The notes: a model not told the origin generated them from the letters alone. A stretch of 8,554 nucleotides of DNA from Pseudomonadota bacterium (GCA_018897415.1 JAHIKR010000142.1:1-8554), one strand, 5' to 3'; positions 1 to 6,353 are shown, counted from the first letter of the stretch. Translations and numbers: made by a program.

Positions 1-438
1 AAAATCAGGAATCAAAATTTCCACGAGCACATCTGGAATCGTGTTTTTTACCTGTCTCACAGTACTAGCGAAATGACCGGCACCTCCGTCAGGGAGATCG
101 TCCCGTGTAACCGATGTTATTACAACATATTTCAGTTTCATTTTTTGCGCAGCTTCTGCAACCCTTGCAGGTTCTTCCGGATCAGGCGGCCCCAAAGGAC
201 CTTGCTTAACCGCACAAAAACTACAGTTACGCGTACAGTTCGGCCCCATAATAAGAAATGTGGAAGTATGCCTGGAAAAGCATTCCCACATATTCGGGCA
301 CTTGGCTTCCTGGCATACCGTATGAAGTCCGCTCTTGCTCAGCAGGCTCCTGACTCTTTCATATGCCGGCCCTGATGGCAGATTCCGCTTCAGCCATTTT
401 GGTTTCCTGACATGTTTTTTTGTTTGATGCTGAATCAT
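1..438 (-). CDS. lipA: Lipoyl synthase, N-terminal part (runs off the left edge)
   Basis: Lipoyl synthase is a radical-SAM enzyme that inserts two sulfurs into protein-bound octanoyl groups to make the lipoyl cofactor of 2-oxoacid dehydrogenases and the glycine cleavage H protein. The 146 visible codons contain both iron-sulfur motifs of the family. The auxiliary-cluster CX4CX5C is at C42, C47 and C53 (in HTVCQEAKCPNMWEC). The radical-SAM CX3CX2C is at C68, C72 and C75 (in CTRNCSFCAVKQG). They are followed by the typical VITSVTRDDLPDGGA stretch. About half of a normal protein of roughly 280-300 residues is present and the 3' end lies outside. The ATG at 438 is the only plausible start, because an in-frame TAA lies nine bases before it; its ribosome binding site is poor. 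It is a core gene and marks the island edge. Confidence 0.95.
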   Translation of the reverse strand, partial: MIQHQTKKHVRKPKWLKRNLPSGPAYERVRSLLSKSGLHTVCQEAKCPNMWECFSRHTSTFLIMGPNCTRNCSFCAVKQGPLGPPDPEEPARVAEAAQKMKLKYVVITSVTRDDLPDGGAGHFASTVRQVKNTIPDVLVEILIPDF

Positions 439-492
439 AATGCTTATTTAACATCTTGTAACGTATTTGTCCGCATTTCTTATAAATAATGC

Positions 493-619
493 TCAACATA
501 ATAAAGTTCCCCGCCGCAGAGCATCGAGGAATTCTTTTGATTAAATATAGTTTTTGCTTTTGACTAAGCACTTCAGGTAGTTTTGGTAATATCAATTCAT
601 CAATATCCTGTCTTTTGAA
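493..619 (-). pseudogene. Remnant of a winged-helix C-terminal domain (AlbA_2/RecG-like ATP-binding protein type), frameshifted
   Basis: From about 619 leftward the minus strand reads FKRQDIDELILPKLPEVLSQ, then KQKLYLIK. This resembles the C-terminal winged helix found at the end of many AlbA_2-type (formerly 'divergent AAA-4') putative ATP-binding regulators, where a stretch like 'RKDIDELLLxKLPDVLSEKQKK' is common. At the AAAA run (535-538) the frame breaks. Dropping one A restores IKEFLDALRRGTLLC before a TGA at 493-495, which fits the next helix of the same fold. No N-terminal domain is present upstream, and the fragment's start lies inside the 3' end of the 108-codon gene in another frame. 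I infer a decayed gene end left by a deletion or insertion. The family assignment is from memory of the motif, not a search. Confidence 0.5.
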
Positions 620-918
620 AGGATGGCCTCGGCCACTTTCTCCGGAAGATCTTCTTTGGACAAAAAACCCAGCTTCACCGCTCTGCAGACGAGAAAATCG
701 TCTTCCATGGAAGAATAGGTTTCCCATAGCTCACGGGATGTTTTTTGATGAAAGCTGTGAATTCGATCATTCAGCTCGAAACAGTCGATTTCCTGCCGGC
801 GCCATCGGATAAAGTGGCTGTCCAACGTTTCCAGAGCACTGCTCAATTCGCGCTCATGCGCAAGACCGGCCAGCTCCCGCAGCTTTTTACGAATTGGTTT
901 TGCATGCTGATGTGTCAT
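592..918 (-). CDS. Conserved-looking hypothetical protein, 108 aa
   Basis: This small soluble protein has no signal peptide or membrane segment. It is predicted mostly helical: a basic N-terminus (residues 1-14, KPIRKKLREL), then helices with ELAGLAHERELSSALETL, a WRRQEIDCFELNDRIHSFH core (39-57), and an acidic C-terminal part ending LPEKVAEAIL. I recall small uncharacterised bacterial proteins with the same pattern (ELAG.A.ERELS..L..L, ..W..GEI..FEL.DRIH.FH...R.L), but I know no function for them. The ATG at 918 is supported by a promoter-like sequence just upstream, though the Shine-Dalgarno is weak. The last residues (SKDRILMN) read through the winged-helix remnant in a different frame, so the natural C-terminus may have been replaced. 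It is much closer in composition to lipA than to the AT-rich gene upstream. Confidence 0.7.
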   Translation of the reverse strand: MTHQHAKPIRKKLRELAGLAHERELSSALETLDSHFIRWRRQEIDCFELNDRIHSFHQKTSRELWETYSSMEDDFLVCRAVKLGFLSKEDLPEKVAEAILSKDRILMN

Positions 919-939
919 ATTTTATAATCATTTCAATAT

Positions 940-968
940 ATTTTAGAAATTTATAATTCACAATTCAA
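940..968 (-). promoter_or_regulatory. Putative sigma70 promoter for the 108-aa gene
   Basis: On the minus strand a -35-like TTGAAT (963-968) and a -10-like TAAAAT (940-945) are separated by exactly 17 bases. The -10 ends about 21 bases before the ATG at 918, which would give a short leader. The match is 4 of 6 for the -35 and 5 of 6 for the -10, in an AT-rich gap where chance matches are common. Confidence 0.4.
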
Positions 969-970
969 GT

Positions 971-994
971 TTGACACTCATATTGACACCCATA
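971..994. repeat. Two tandem 12-bp repeats
   Basis: TTGACACTCATA (971-982) is followed directly by TTGACACCCATA (983-994), differing at one base, with a partial third unit (TTCACCCA) after it. It sits in the gap between the DUF4365-like gene and the 108-aa gene, just before the putative promoter in the direction of transcription. It could be a pair of regulator sites or simple replication slippage; nothing in the sequence decides. Confidence 0.4.
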
Positions 995-1007
995 TTCACC
1001 CAGAGCC

Positions 1008-1020
1008 AGGTTAGCCCAAC
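1008..1020. repeat. Left copy of an imperfect inverted repeat around the DUF4365-like gene
   Basis: AGGTTAGCCCAAC spans the stop codon of the DUF4365-like gene. Its inverted counterpart lies just before the start codon at 2040-2052, matching 11 of 13 positions (9 contiguous), with both mismatches transitions. It may mark the ends of an inserted cassette or may be chance. Confidence 0.3.
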
Positions 1021-2027
1021 TTATTAACAAAATTGCCACTCACAAGAGCATAAGCCCTTTCTGACATTTCCTTGTTTATTTCTGATGGGATGCCTTTGTC
1101 TTCTGTAAATTTATTCAGGTTATTGTAATTCTGGTCTAACCATTCAAATATTTGTTCAACGTCAGCAATCTCAACATAAGTGTTCCCAGATTTTTTTAAC
1201 TTTACTTCTATATCGCAGTATGAAAACAAAAGAACAGTCAAGCCCATTCCATTAGCGTGTTTTCCTAAAAAATAAAACCACGGTATGCCAGCTTTTATAC
1301 TCTCAGAGTACCAATGACGTATTTCTGGTATTTCATAAACCTCTCTGGGGTCATTATCGTATCCGGCGATTAACACCTCTAAAGTACCTCGTTTTTTCAA
1401 TAGAGACTCTCTGTTTATAGACAACCTATCAATAACATCTTTTAGGCCAGAAAAATCACACGCCAACACGTCGTCTTTGGGAACTAAATACACACCAAAA
1501 TCCGATTTATCTATCGCGTCATTAACTTGCCAAGATAAAGCTATTTTTTTGGAGTTATCAGATACGGGACCAGCAATTAATTCCCAATCATCTTTAACCG
1601 ATAGATCTAATACATTTTTCTCAGAAATCTCTATCCACCAACCACTTTTGCTTGGTGACGTAATATTGGCATTGAACTCAACCCATTTTCCTTCGCTACA
1701 ATCACTATTTAATACTACAAGAACAACTGGAAAAAGGCAGTTCAAGTAGTAATTCAGATGTTTGTTTTCTCCCTCATATCGAATTCCTCCTTCAGTCTTT
1801 TTATTGAAATATGAATCCCCACACTTAATTTGTATTCCTATCGTTTGTCCTGTTACATTTTCATCAGTCACGATATCTATGTAACCGTCTATTCCAAAAT
1901 CAGATTCTTGATGAACAGATCTATATATCCACCCCAGTTTCTGGTGAATAAAGCTATCTATAAAAGACTCTCCAGCCCTCCCTAATCGTTGACTCTTACC
2001 ATATTTTGGATATCCAAACTTGCTCAT
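1011..2027 (-). CDS. DUF4365-like (PD-(D/E)XK-type) nuclease protein, putative defence effector
   Basis: The 338-residue protein has an N-terminal domain (about 1-165) that looks like DUF4365, a family related to PD-(D/E)XK restriction-type nucleases. The visible signature is GRAGES with E20, then SDFGIDGYIDI (D43, D47, D51), then IGIQIKCG (Q66, K68). This is the E...D...QxK arrangement expected of the fold. The C-terminal part (about 170-338) is a second, unrecognised domain containing AGYDNDPREVYEIPEIRHWY and PWFYFLGK, with many aromatic residues; it could be a sensor or regulatory module. The ATG at 2027 lies 44 bases after the gajB stop with only a weak GCGAG ribosome binding site. Same strand and close spacing suggest cotranscription with gajAB. 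The gene is far more AT-rich than gajAB and is bracketed by an imperfect inverted repeat, so it may have arrived separately. Nuclease activity is inferred from the motifs. Confidence 0.75.
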   Translation of the reverse strand: MSKFGYPKYGKSQRLGRAGESFIDSFIHQKLGWIYRSVHQESDFGIDGYIDIVTDENVTGQTIGIQIKCGDSYFNKKTEGGIRYEGENKHLNYYLNCLFPVVLVVLNSDCSEGKWVEFNANITSPSKSGWWIEISEKNVLDLSVKDDWELIAGPVSDNSKKIALSWQVNDAIDKSDFGVYLVPKDDVLACDFSGLKDVIDRLSINRESLLKKRGTLEVLIAGYDNDPREVYEIPEIRHWYSESIKAGIPWFYFLGKHANGMGLTVLLFSYCDIEVKLKKSGNTYVEIADVEQIFEWLDQNYNNLNKFTEDKGIPSEINKEMSERAYALVSGNFVNKLG

Positions 2028-2039
2028 ACAGTTCTCGCT

Positions 2040-2052
2040 ATTAGGCTAACCT
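2040..2052. repeat. Right copy of the imperfect inverted repeat around the DUF4365-like gene
   Basis: Read on the minus strand this is AGGTTAGCCTAAT, the partner of AGGTTAGCCCAAC at 1008-1020. It lies in the 44-base gap between the gajB stop and the start of the DUF4365-like gene. No target-site duplication is evident outside the two copies. Confidence 0.3.
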
Positions 2053-2071
2053 ATATCCCTCGTTTTTTCGT

Positions 2072-4057
2072 TCATCGGACTTCCTTAATGGCCCAGCCAA
2101 GTTTCTCTAATGCCTGAAGATCACCATCTTTGATGTGTTCATCAAATACCGCCAGGCAGAGAAGATCTGTCGGACGAGTCATAGCAACGTAGATTCGTTT
2201 GAGGTGTTCGGCAAGGCGCTTGCGTGGGTTAGCGTTTGGCAGTTGTCCTTTTAGATACCCTTTATCAATCAACACCCTTAAATCGTGCTCGTGGAAGATG
2301 GTTTCGAGCACAAGTACAGCGCAGAGCGTTTCGCCTTTTACGGAATGAATCGTATCAACCTTCACGGAAACCGGCCCAGCCTCACACTGATAGCGGAAAA
2401 CGTTATCGTTGGCCAGACTCTGGTTCTGAAGGGCTTGTTGAACATTCGCCTCACCACTGGTGTTACGAATGAATTGGTCGACATCAGGGTTCCAAGATTC
2501 GACGTTGAAATGCCCGAGGGCAGCACGCGCTTCCTCAGCGAACCCACCCAGGTTTAGTTTTCCTCTTCTTAGAAGAGTCTGACATGTTATTGCCAGAAGT
2601 GTATTCAGGCGCTGGTACCCTGCTGGACATTTCTCTCTGAGTTGACGGACCATTGTGCTTGGGCTAAGAGGGCGGCTTCTATCTGTGACTCCCTGCAAAC
2701 GCAGCATCCTCGCGCAGGCTTCGAGCAGCAACGTTCGCCCTTCCCCCGTTGATCTATTCGTGATCATCCCTGTTTGGGCTTGGTCAAGGTGGGCGGAAAG
2801 GCATGTCAGGCGTGCCTGCGCTCGTTGCTGCCTTGGTACGAAAGACAGCCAATAATCGCTGATAGCACTCGGGAACTTGTTTGCTTCCTCCTTTGCTTTG
2901 CTGTTTGCCCCCACGGCCTTGACCTGGGTTTCGCTGAGTCCAGTGCAGATCTCATGCGCGACCAGACGACAGAAATCCGGAAGAACTTCCTGTATGCGAT
3001 CTCTCTTAAAGACAAGCACCGTGTGCCGTCGATCTGCCTTGCGTGTATCGCCGACAAGCTCTTCTGGAGGGCTGTCTGCACAGACACATTGGGAGAGGCG
3101 AGCGATTGAGGGGCTCAGTCGAAACGACTTCTTCATCAGCAACACAGTCCCTCGGGGGAAATGTGCGCCGGTCATGTTGTCCGCGGTCGAATGGTAAATT
3201 GCCTGCCGGTTGTCCCCAAAACGCTGAACGACGGAACGCTCTGGGAAGAGAGCATCGAGAAGGCACCCCTGTTCAACAATTGTGTCCTGCATCTCATCGA
3301 AAAAGACGATTGGGAAGCGCTCTTGCAGCAGATCGGCAATCATAGGATGTTTCTCCAGATACCACCCTGCTAAAGCCGCCATGTCTTGATATCTGAACAT
3401 TCCCTGCTGAGACATGCGCTCCTTGAATTGCTGCAATTGTTTTCCTGTCGTACTGTCCCAACCCACGGGTTGCTTCTTCGTTCCCAATGGCGGAAGTGAT
3501 AAATTTTTGTCAACGAACTCAATATAGCGACCAACATAGTCGCCAGTTGAGGCATACTCTGGATTCCTGCGAATCCAGATGGGTATAACTTTCCTGGCTG
3601 TATCGTACGAATCACCTTGCTTCTGTCCCTGAACAAACTCCTTCATAGCTTCGACTTCGTATCGGTCGTTATCAACAATACTGGGACGGGTACCGAACTT
3701 CTCAACTGCCCCTGGGGTTGCAAGGAAGCTATGTAGAAATGACTGTATCGTGCCCACAAAATGCGGGTATGCAGTAAGTGCCCGTAGCGATGGTACTTGC
3801 GAAAACCTTTTTTCGATTTCCCTCCGAGCGGCGTTTGTATGGGAGAGAACGCAGATACCCCGATGCTTGTAATTCCATTTGGATGCAAGAATGCCGAGTT
3901 TAGTGACGAGAAGCGTCGTCTTTCCGCTGCCCGGACATGCCCGAATGTCGACAGTATCCATGCAGCGTAGGACGGCGCGACGTTCTTGGTCCAAAGGAAA
4001 GCCCCATTGTGCTTCGGCAGCCTCAATGTCCATGTCGCAAATATCAGGAAGTCGCAT
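2072..4057 (-). CDS. gajB: UvrD/Rep-like superfamily 1 helicase, GajB-type partner of GajA (Gabija defence)
   Basis: Family knowledge: GajB-type helicases pair with GajA nucleases in Gabija anti-phage systems and are thought to sense DNA ends or help activate the complex. The protein is 661 residues from the ATG at 4057. SF1 helicase motifs occur in order: Q-like DQERRAVL (23-30), Walker A ACPGSGKTT (40-48), Ia VLSHTNAARRE (70-80), FVGTIQSF (100-107), Walker B FFDEMQDT (252-259), III GDNRQAIY (281-288), IV KKSFRLSPSIAR (309-320), V TIHSVKGET (569-577) and VI KRIYVAMTRPTD (620-631). About 250 residues separate motifs IV and V, including a helical insert. As I recall, the B. cereus GajB is nearer 490 residues, so this is a long version. 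I chose the ATG at 4057 over the upstream start at 4168. It has AAGGAGG eight bases ahead and overlaps gajA by only 14 bases rather than 125. Translational coupling with gajA is likely. Confidence 0.85.
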   Translation of the reverse strand: MRLPDICDMDIEAAEAQWGFPLDQERRAVLRCMDTVDIRACPGSGKTTLLVTKLGILASKWNYKHRGICVLSHTNAARREIEKRFSQVPSLRALTAYPHFVGTIQSFLHSFLATPGAVEKFGTRPSIVDNDRYEVEAMKEFVQGQKQGDSYDTARKVIPIWIRRNPEYASTGDYVGRYIEFVDKNLSLPPLGTKKQPVGWDSTTGKQLQQFKERMSQQGMFRYQDMAALAGWYLEKHPMIADLLQERFPIVFFDEMQDTIVEQGCLLDALFPERSVVQRFGDNRQAIYHSTADNMTGAHFPRGTVLLMKKSFRLSPSIARLSQCVCADSPPEELVGDTRKADRRHTVLVFKRDRIQEVLPDFCRLVAHEICTGLSETQVKAVGANSKAKEEANKFPSAISDYWLSFVPRQQRAQARLTCLSAHLDQAQTGMITNRSTGEGRTLLLEACARMLRLQGVTDRSRPLSPSTMVRQLREKCPAGYQRLNTLLAITCQTLLRRGKLNLGGFAEEARAALGHFNVESWNPDVDQFIRNTSGEANVQQALQNQSLANDNVFRYQCEAGPVSVKVDTIHSVKGETLCAVLVLETIFHEHDLRVLIDKGYLKGQLPNANPRKRLAEHLKRIYVAMTRPTDLLCLAVFDEHIKDGDLQALEKLGWAIKEVR

Positions 4058-6029
4058 CGAGCGAGCCTCCTTCCTCGTCTTCAGCGCCGCTTGTGTTTGT
4101 CGCTCCAGTGGCGTGGTCGATGGCTCTGACGAGATAACCCGGCAGCGCTTGTCGCCAATGCGCCTCATCCCAGTTCGGAGCGCAGTGACGCCGCTCCAAG
4201 AGGCTTGCTATGCACTGCGCCGTCTCGGCCTTGGATGCTTGCCTTTTCAGCAGTGGATCATAGATCAGGCAAGCAATTTCCTTTGCCGATTTGCCTTCAT
4301 CATGCCACTGCTTGTATTCCGCGTTCGCTTTTCTAATGATTTCTTTGGCTTTGTTGCCTATTGGAAAGGATGCATGAGTAGGATTGGCAGATTTAGCCAG
4401 CGATATGGCAACATGAAGGTAAGGAGCCAAGTCGGTCAGAGCAAGGTCGAACTCGAAGGTCCAGCATGGCGACACTTCAGTAATGACCGGGCCACCATCG
4501 TTGGCTTTCCGAGACTTAATTCGGCTGTCGATTTTATCTTTAGGCCATTCGTTTTCTGTCTTCCTTTCAGCAGACAACAGAGGCTTTGCTTCAACTGGTG
4601 GGATGTCCCGATCAGCAAGGCACGAAACACGAACGGACATTTGCGGGTTGCTCTTCTGTTGAAAGACACGCGAGTATCGGAACAAACCGACGTGTCCAAC
4701 CTTCACAATCGAAACGCCATGCTTCGTGAGCGAACGGCCAATCTTCTCCGCCAATGTCGGGAGCAAGAGCGCTTCGGCGTCCCCCTCGACGATGAGCACC
4801 CCCCGAGCAAAAAACATGTTGGACTTCGTAACATCGAGAAAACGCTCCAAGAACTCGTAATCCGATTGGTTAAGGCGGGTGAATCGCGGACCCATGGGGA
4901 AGGCCCGTCCCTTGTGCATGACAATGAGTCCCTTCGCGCTGATTCTTGAGGCAAGGTTGGGACTGTGCGAAGTAAGCACAATCTGCATCTGATTCTGAGG
5001 CGACGTTGGCTTGCGCTTTGAGTGGTCGCGCAGGAATTCGATAAGGCGCAACTGTCGCTGGGGTTCCAAGTGCGCTTCGGGTTCTTCAATAAGAAGAAGC
5101 GGAAACTCAGGGTCCCAGTCGTTGGAAGGAGTTAATGCGAGCAGTTCCGTTGCAATGAATAGAAGGTTGTGAATGCCAAGTCCTCGTGTCGCTCCCTCGG
5201 CGATATCATCCAAATTCAACTCCATCCGCTCCAGAATTTGCTGCAAACCATGCGCCCTGATATTGATGTCACCGCGAAGAGGTACTTCGCCAAGGCTGAA
5301 ATGTTCAAGATACTTTTCGTTTACGTCCTTGGTAGCATTTTTGATGACGTCGACTTCTCTCAAATCATTTTCAGCCTTCCGCATTATTCCCACGAGAGTC
5401 TTGGGTTTGGAGTCCATATCGTTTGGGTTCCAGTCGTCCTTCTCTTGGTCTTTAATACCGGGGTAGGCTCGAAGCACTTGAGACAATCGCGATCCCTTTC
5501 GCGCCGACATCTCGCTAACAGCATCGCGCAGGGGCTTTAGATAGGTTGCTCTCAAGAAGTCTTTGGCCGCTCCTTCAACGCGTTTGCCCTCCTCGTCCGA
5601 TCCGGCTCTTACCTCATACGTAACACGTCGCCTGCGAGAGCTGATCTCTTTCCCATCATTCCGCTCAGCCTTCAGCCACATTCTCAGATAGAACTCGCTT
5701 TCGGCCCCATCTCCTTCGACGCTAAGGTATTCCAGCAGAGCGCCCGCTTCCATTGAGTTTAATCCGCGAAACTCCCCGAGGATCGTCAACTCGGGAGCAA
5801 GTTTCTCCTGCGCCACGCTGACATGAAAATCGCTCTCCTGCACGGTGAAGTAGTCCTGCGTCACCGTCCCAACCAATAGACGAATCGCATCAATGACACA
5901 TGTTTTACCCGAGTCGTTCTCCCCTACGAGGAGATTCAATCCCGGCTGAAGGTCAATGACGCCATGCCCGTCTTCCTGGCGGCTACCGAAGATGCGGAAG
6001 TTCTCAATCTCGAGTCTATGCAGATACAT
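4044..6029 (-). CDS. gajA: OLD-family ATPase/TOPRIM nuclease, GajA-type (Gabija defence)
   Basis: GajA proteins are class 2 OLD nucleases: an ABC-type ATPase domain regulates a C-terminal TOPRIM endonuclease that attacks phage DNA when nucleotide levels drop. The 661-residue protein shows the N-terminal strand LHRLEIENFRIF (3-14), Walker A GENDSGKT (36-43), and a signature-like EGATRGLGIHNLL (278-290). Walker B LLLIEEPEAHLEPQRQ (311-326) follows, then the switch histidine in TSHSPN (353-358). The TOPRIM part has LIVEGDAEALLLP (412-424, E415) and CLADRDIPP (470-478, D473 and D475), then SPCWTFEFDLA, a segment typical of GajA-like proteins. The ATG at 6029 has AAGGAGA five bases upstream. It is longer than the B. 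cereus GajA as I recall it (about 578), mostly through the middle region and the C-terminal tail. The overlapping helicase gene downstream strongly supports Gabija over a lone class 1 OLD nuclease. The block is visibly GC-richer than hsdS. Confidence 0.88.
   Translation of the reverse strand: MYLHRLEIENFRIFGSRQEDGHGVIDLQPGLNLLVGENDSGKTCVIDAIRLLVGTVTQDYFTVQESDFHVSVAQEKLAPELTILGEFRGLNSMEAGALLEYLSVEGDGAESEFYLRMWLKAERNDGKEISSRRRRVTYEVRAGSDEEGKRVEGAAKDFLRATYLKPLRDAVSEMSARKGSRLSQVLRAYPGIKDQEKDDWNPNDMDSKPKTLVGIMRKAENDLREVDVIKNATKDVNEKYLEHFSLGEVPLRGDINIRAHGLQQILERMELNLDDIAEGATRGLGIHNLLFIATELLALTPSNDWDPEFPLLLIEEPEAHLEPQRQLRLIEFLRDHSKRKPTSPQNQMQIVLTSHSPNLASRISAKGLIVMHKGRAFPMGPRFTRLNQSDYEFLERFLDVTKSNMFFARGVLIVEGDAEALLLPTLAEKIGRSLTKHGVSIVKVGHVGLFRYSRVFQQKSNPQMSVRVSCLADRDIPPVEAKPLLSAERKTENEWPKDKIDSRIKSRKANDGGPVITEVSPCWTFEFDLALTDLAPYLHVAISLAKSANPTHASFPIGNKAKEIIRKANAEYKQWHDEGKSAKEIACLIYDPLLKRQASKAETAQCIASLLERRHCAPNWDEAHWRQALPGYLVRAIDHATGATNTSGAEDEEGGSLDATS
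4066..4072 (-). promoter_or_regulatory. Ribosome binding site of gajB, inside the gajA 3' end
   Basis: AAGGAGG lies eight bases before the ATG at 4057 and is itself coding sequence for the last residues of GajA (EEGGS). It decides the gajB start and indicates tightly coupled expression of the two proteins. Confidence 0.8.
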
Positions 6030-6034
6030 GCTAA

Positions 6035-6041
6035 TCTCCTT
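6035..6041 (-). promoter_or_regulatory. Ribosome binding site of gajA
   Basis: AAGGAGA lies five bases before the ATG at 6029. The 68-base gap behind it, to the stop of the 54-codon gene, also contains a near-palindromic AT-rich 14-mer (AAATATTAACATTT at 6080-6093). It stands out in otherwise GC-rich DNA and could be an operator or -10 region. I found no convincing -35 partner. Confidence 0.7.
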
Positions 6042-6097
6042 TTATCGCAAGACGAGCGTTCCTTGTCCGGGGATCCATGAAATATTAACATTTGCCT

Positions 6098-6262
6098 CTA
6101 TTCACGAGCCCCTCGCTGAACATCACCTCGCCTCTTCCTCCAATGCGAGTCTTTTAAGGGTTTGCCCTTTCTCCGTTGCTGAAGGGCAGGTGCCTTGAGA
6201 CGGCTCTTGCGGATCTGCGCCTTGCGCTTGGCATCGCCATATTTTCCAAATCTACCGCCCAT
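6098..6262 (-). CDS. Small, very basic 54-aa protein upstream of gajA
   Basis: This 54-codon open frame starts at the ATG at 6262 with AGGA seven bases upstream and ends with TAG at 6100-6098. The product begins MGGRFGKYGDAKRKAQIRKS. It has 11 Arg and 9 Lys against only 4 acidic residues, so its net charge is strongly positive. No cysteines, signal peptide or membrane segment are seen. The single aromatic in the second half is in the motif SHWRKRR (39-45). Such a protein would be expected to bind nucleic acid or an acidic partner. I do not recognise a named family. It lies 68 bases before gajA on the same strand and shares its GC-rich character, so it may be the first gene of the gaj operon, a leader peptide, or a small regulator. 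Its short length leaves open that it is a chance frame, but the ribosome binding site and fit of composition favour a real gene. Confidence 0.55.
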   Translation of the reverse strand: MGGRFGKYGDAKRKAQIRKSRLKAPALQQRRKGKPLKDSHWRKRRGDVQRGARE

Positions 6263-6287
6263 GGACACTTCCTAAGAAATCTCGGCA

Positions 6288-6297
6288 TCACACTCAT
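6288..6297. repeat. Direct repeat ATGAGTGTGA, copy near the 54-aa gene
   Basis: On the minus strand ATGAGTGTGA occurs here and again at 6344-6353, 56 bases apart, both in the gap upstream of the 54-codon gene. A one-mismatch relative (ATGAGTGTCA, minus strand) lies at 972-981 within the tandem repeats. It could be a binding site pair for a regulator of the gaj operon, or coincidence. Confidence 0.3.
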
Positions 6298-6343
6298 TCA
6301 TCAAATTCAACAACGACCCGGCCTTACTGGAATATTTAAGATG

Positions 6344-6353
6344 TCACACTCAT
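6344..6353. repeat. Direct repeat ATGAGTGTGA, distal copy
   Basis: Exact second copy of the ten-base word at 6288-6297, in the same orientation, between the 3' end of the small split gene and the 54-codon gene. The 103-base gap here (6263-6365) holds no gene and no clear terminator or sigma70 promoter that I can see. Confidence 0.3.

Noticed and set aside
73..375. A 100-codon plus-strand frame
   Set aside because: It is antisense to the lipA iron-sulfur motifs and has no ribosome binding site.
359..727. A 122-codon minus-strand frame
   Set aside because: It runs across the 108-aa gene, the winged-helix remnant, the gap and the lipA start in a frame of its own. Only its middle part (about 535-619) looks meaningful, and that is reported as a remnant.
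4058..4168. Longer gajB with a start at 4168
   Set aside because: It would overlap gajA by 125 bases and lacks a good ribosome binding site, whereas the ATG at 4057 has AAGGAGG at ideal spacing.
3879..4949. A 356-codon open frame on the plus strand
   Set aside because: It is antisense to gajA and gajB, whose motifs are intact across the same bases; the product has no recognisable domain and is typical of open antisense frames in GC-richer coding DNA.
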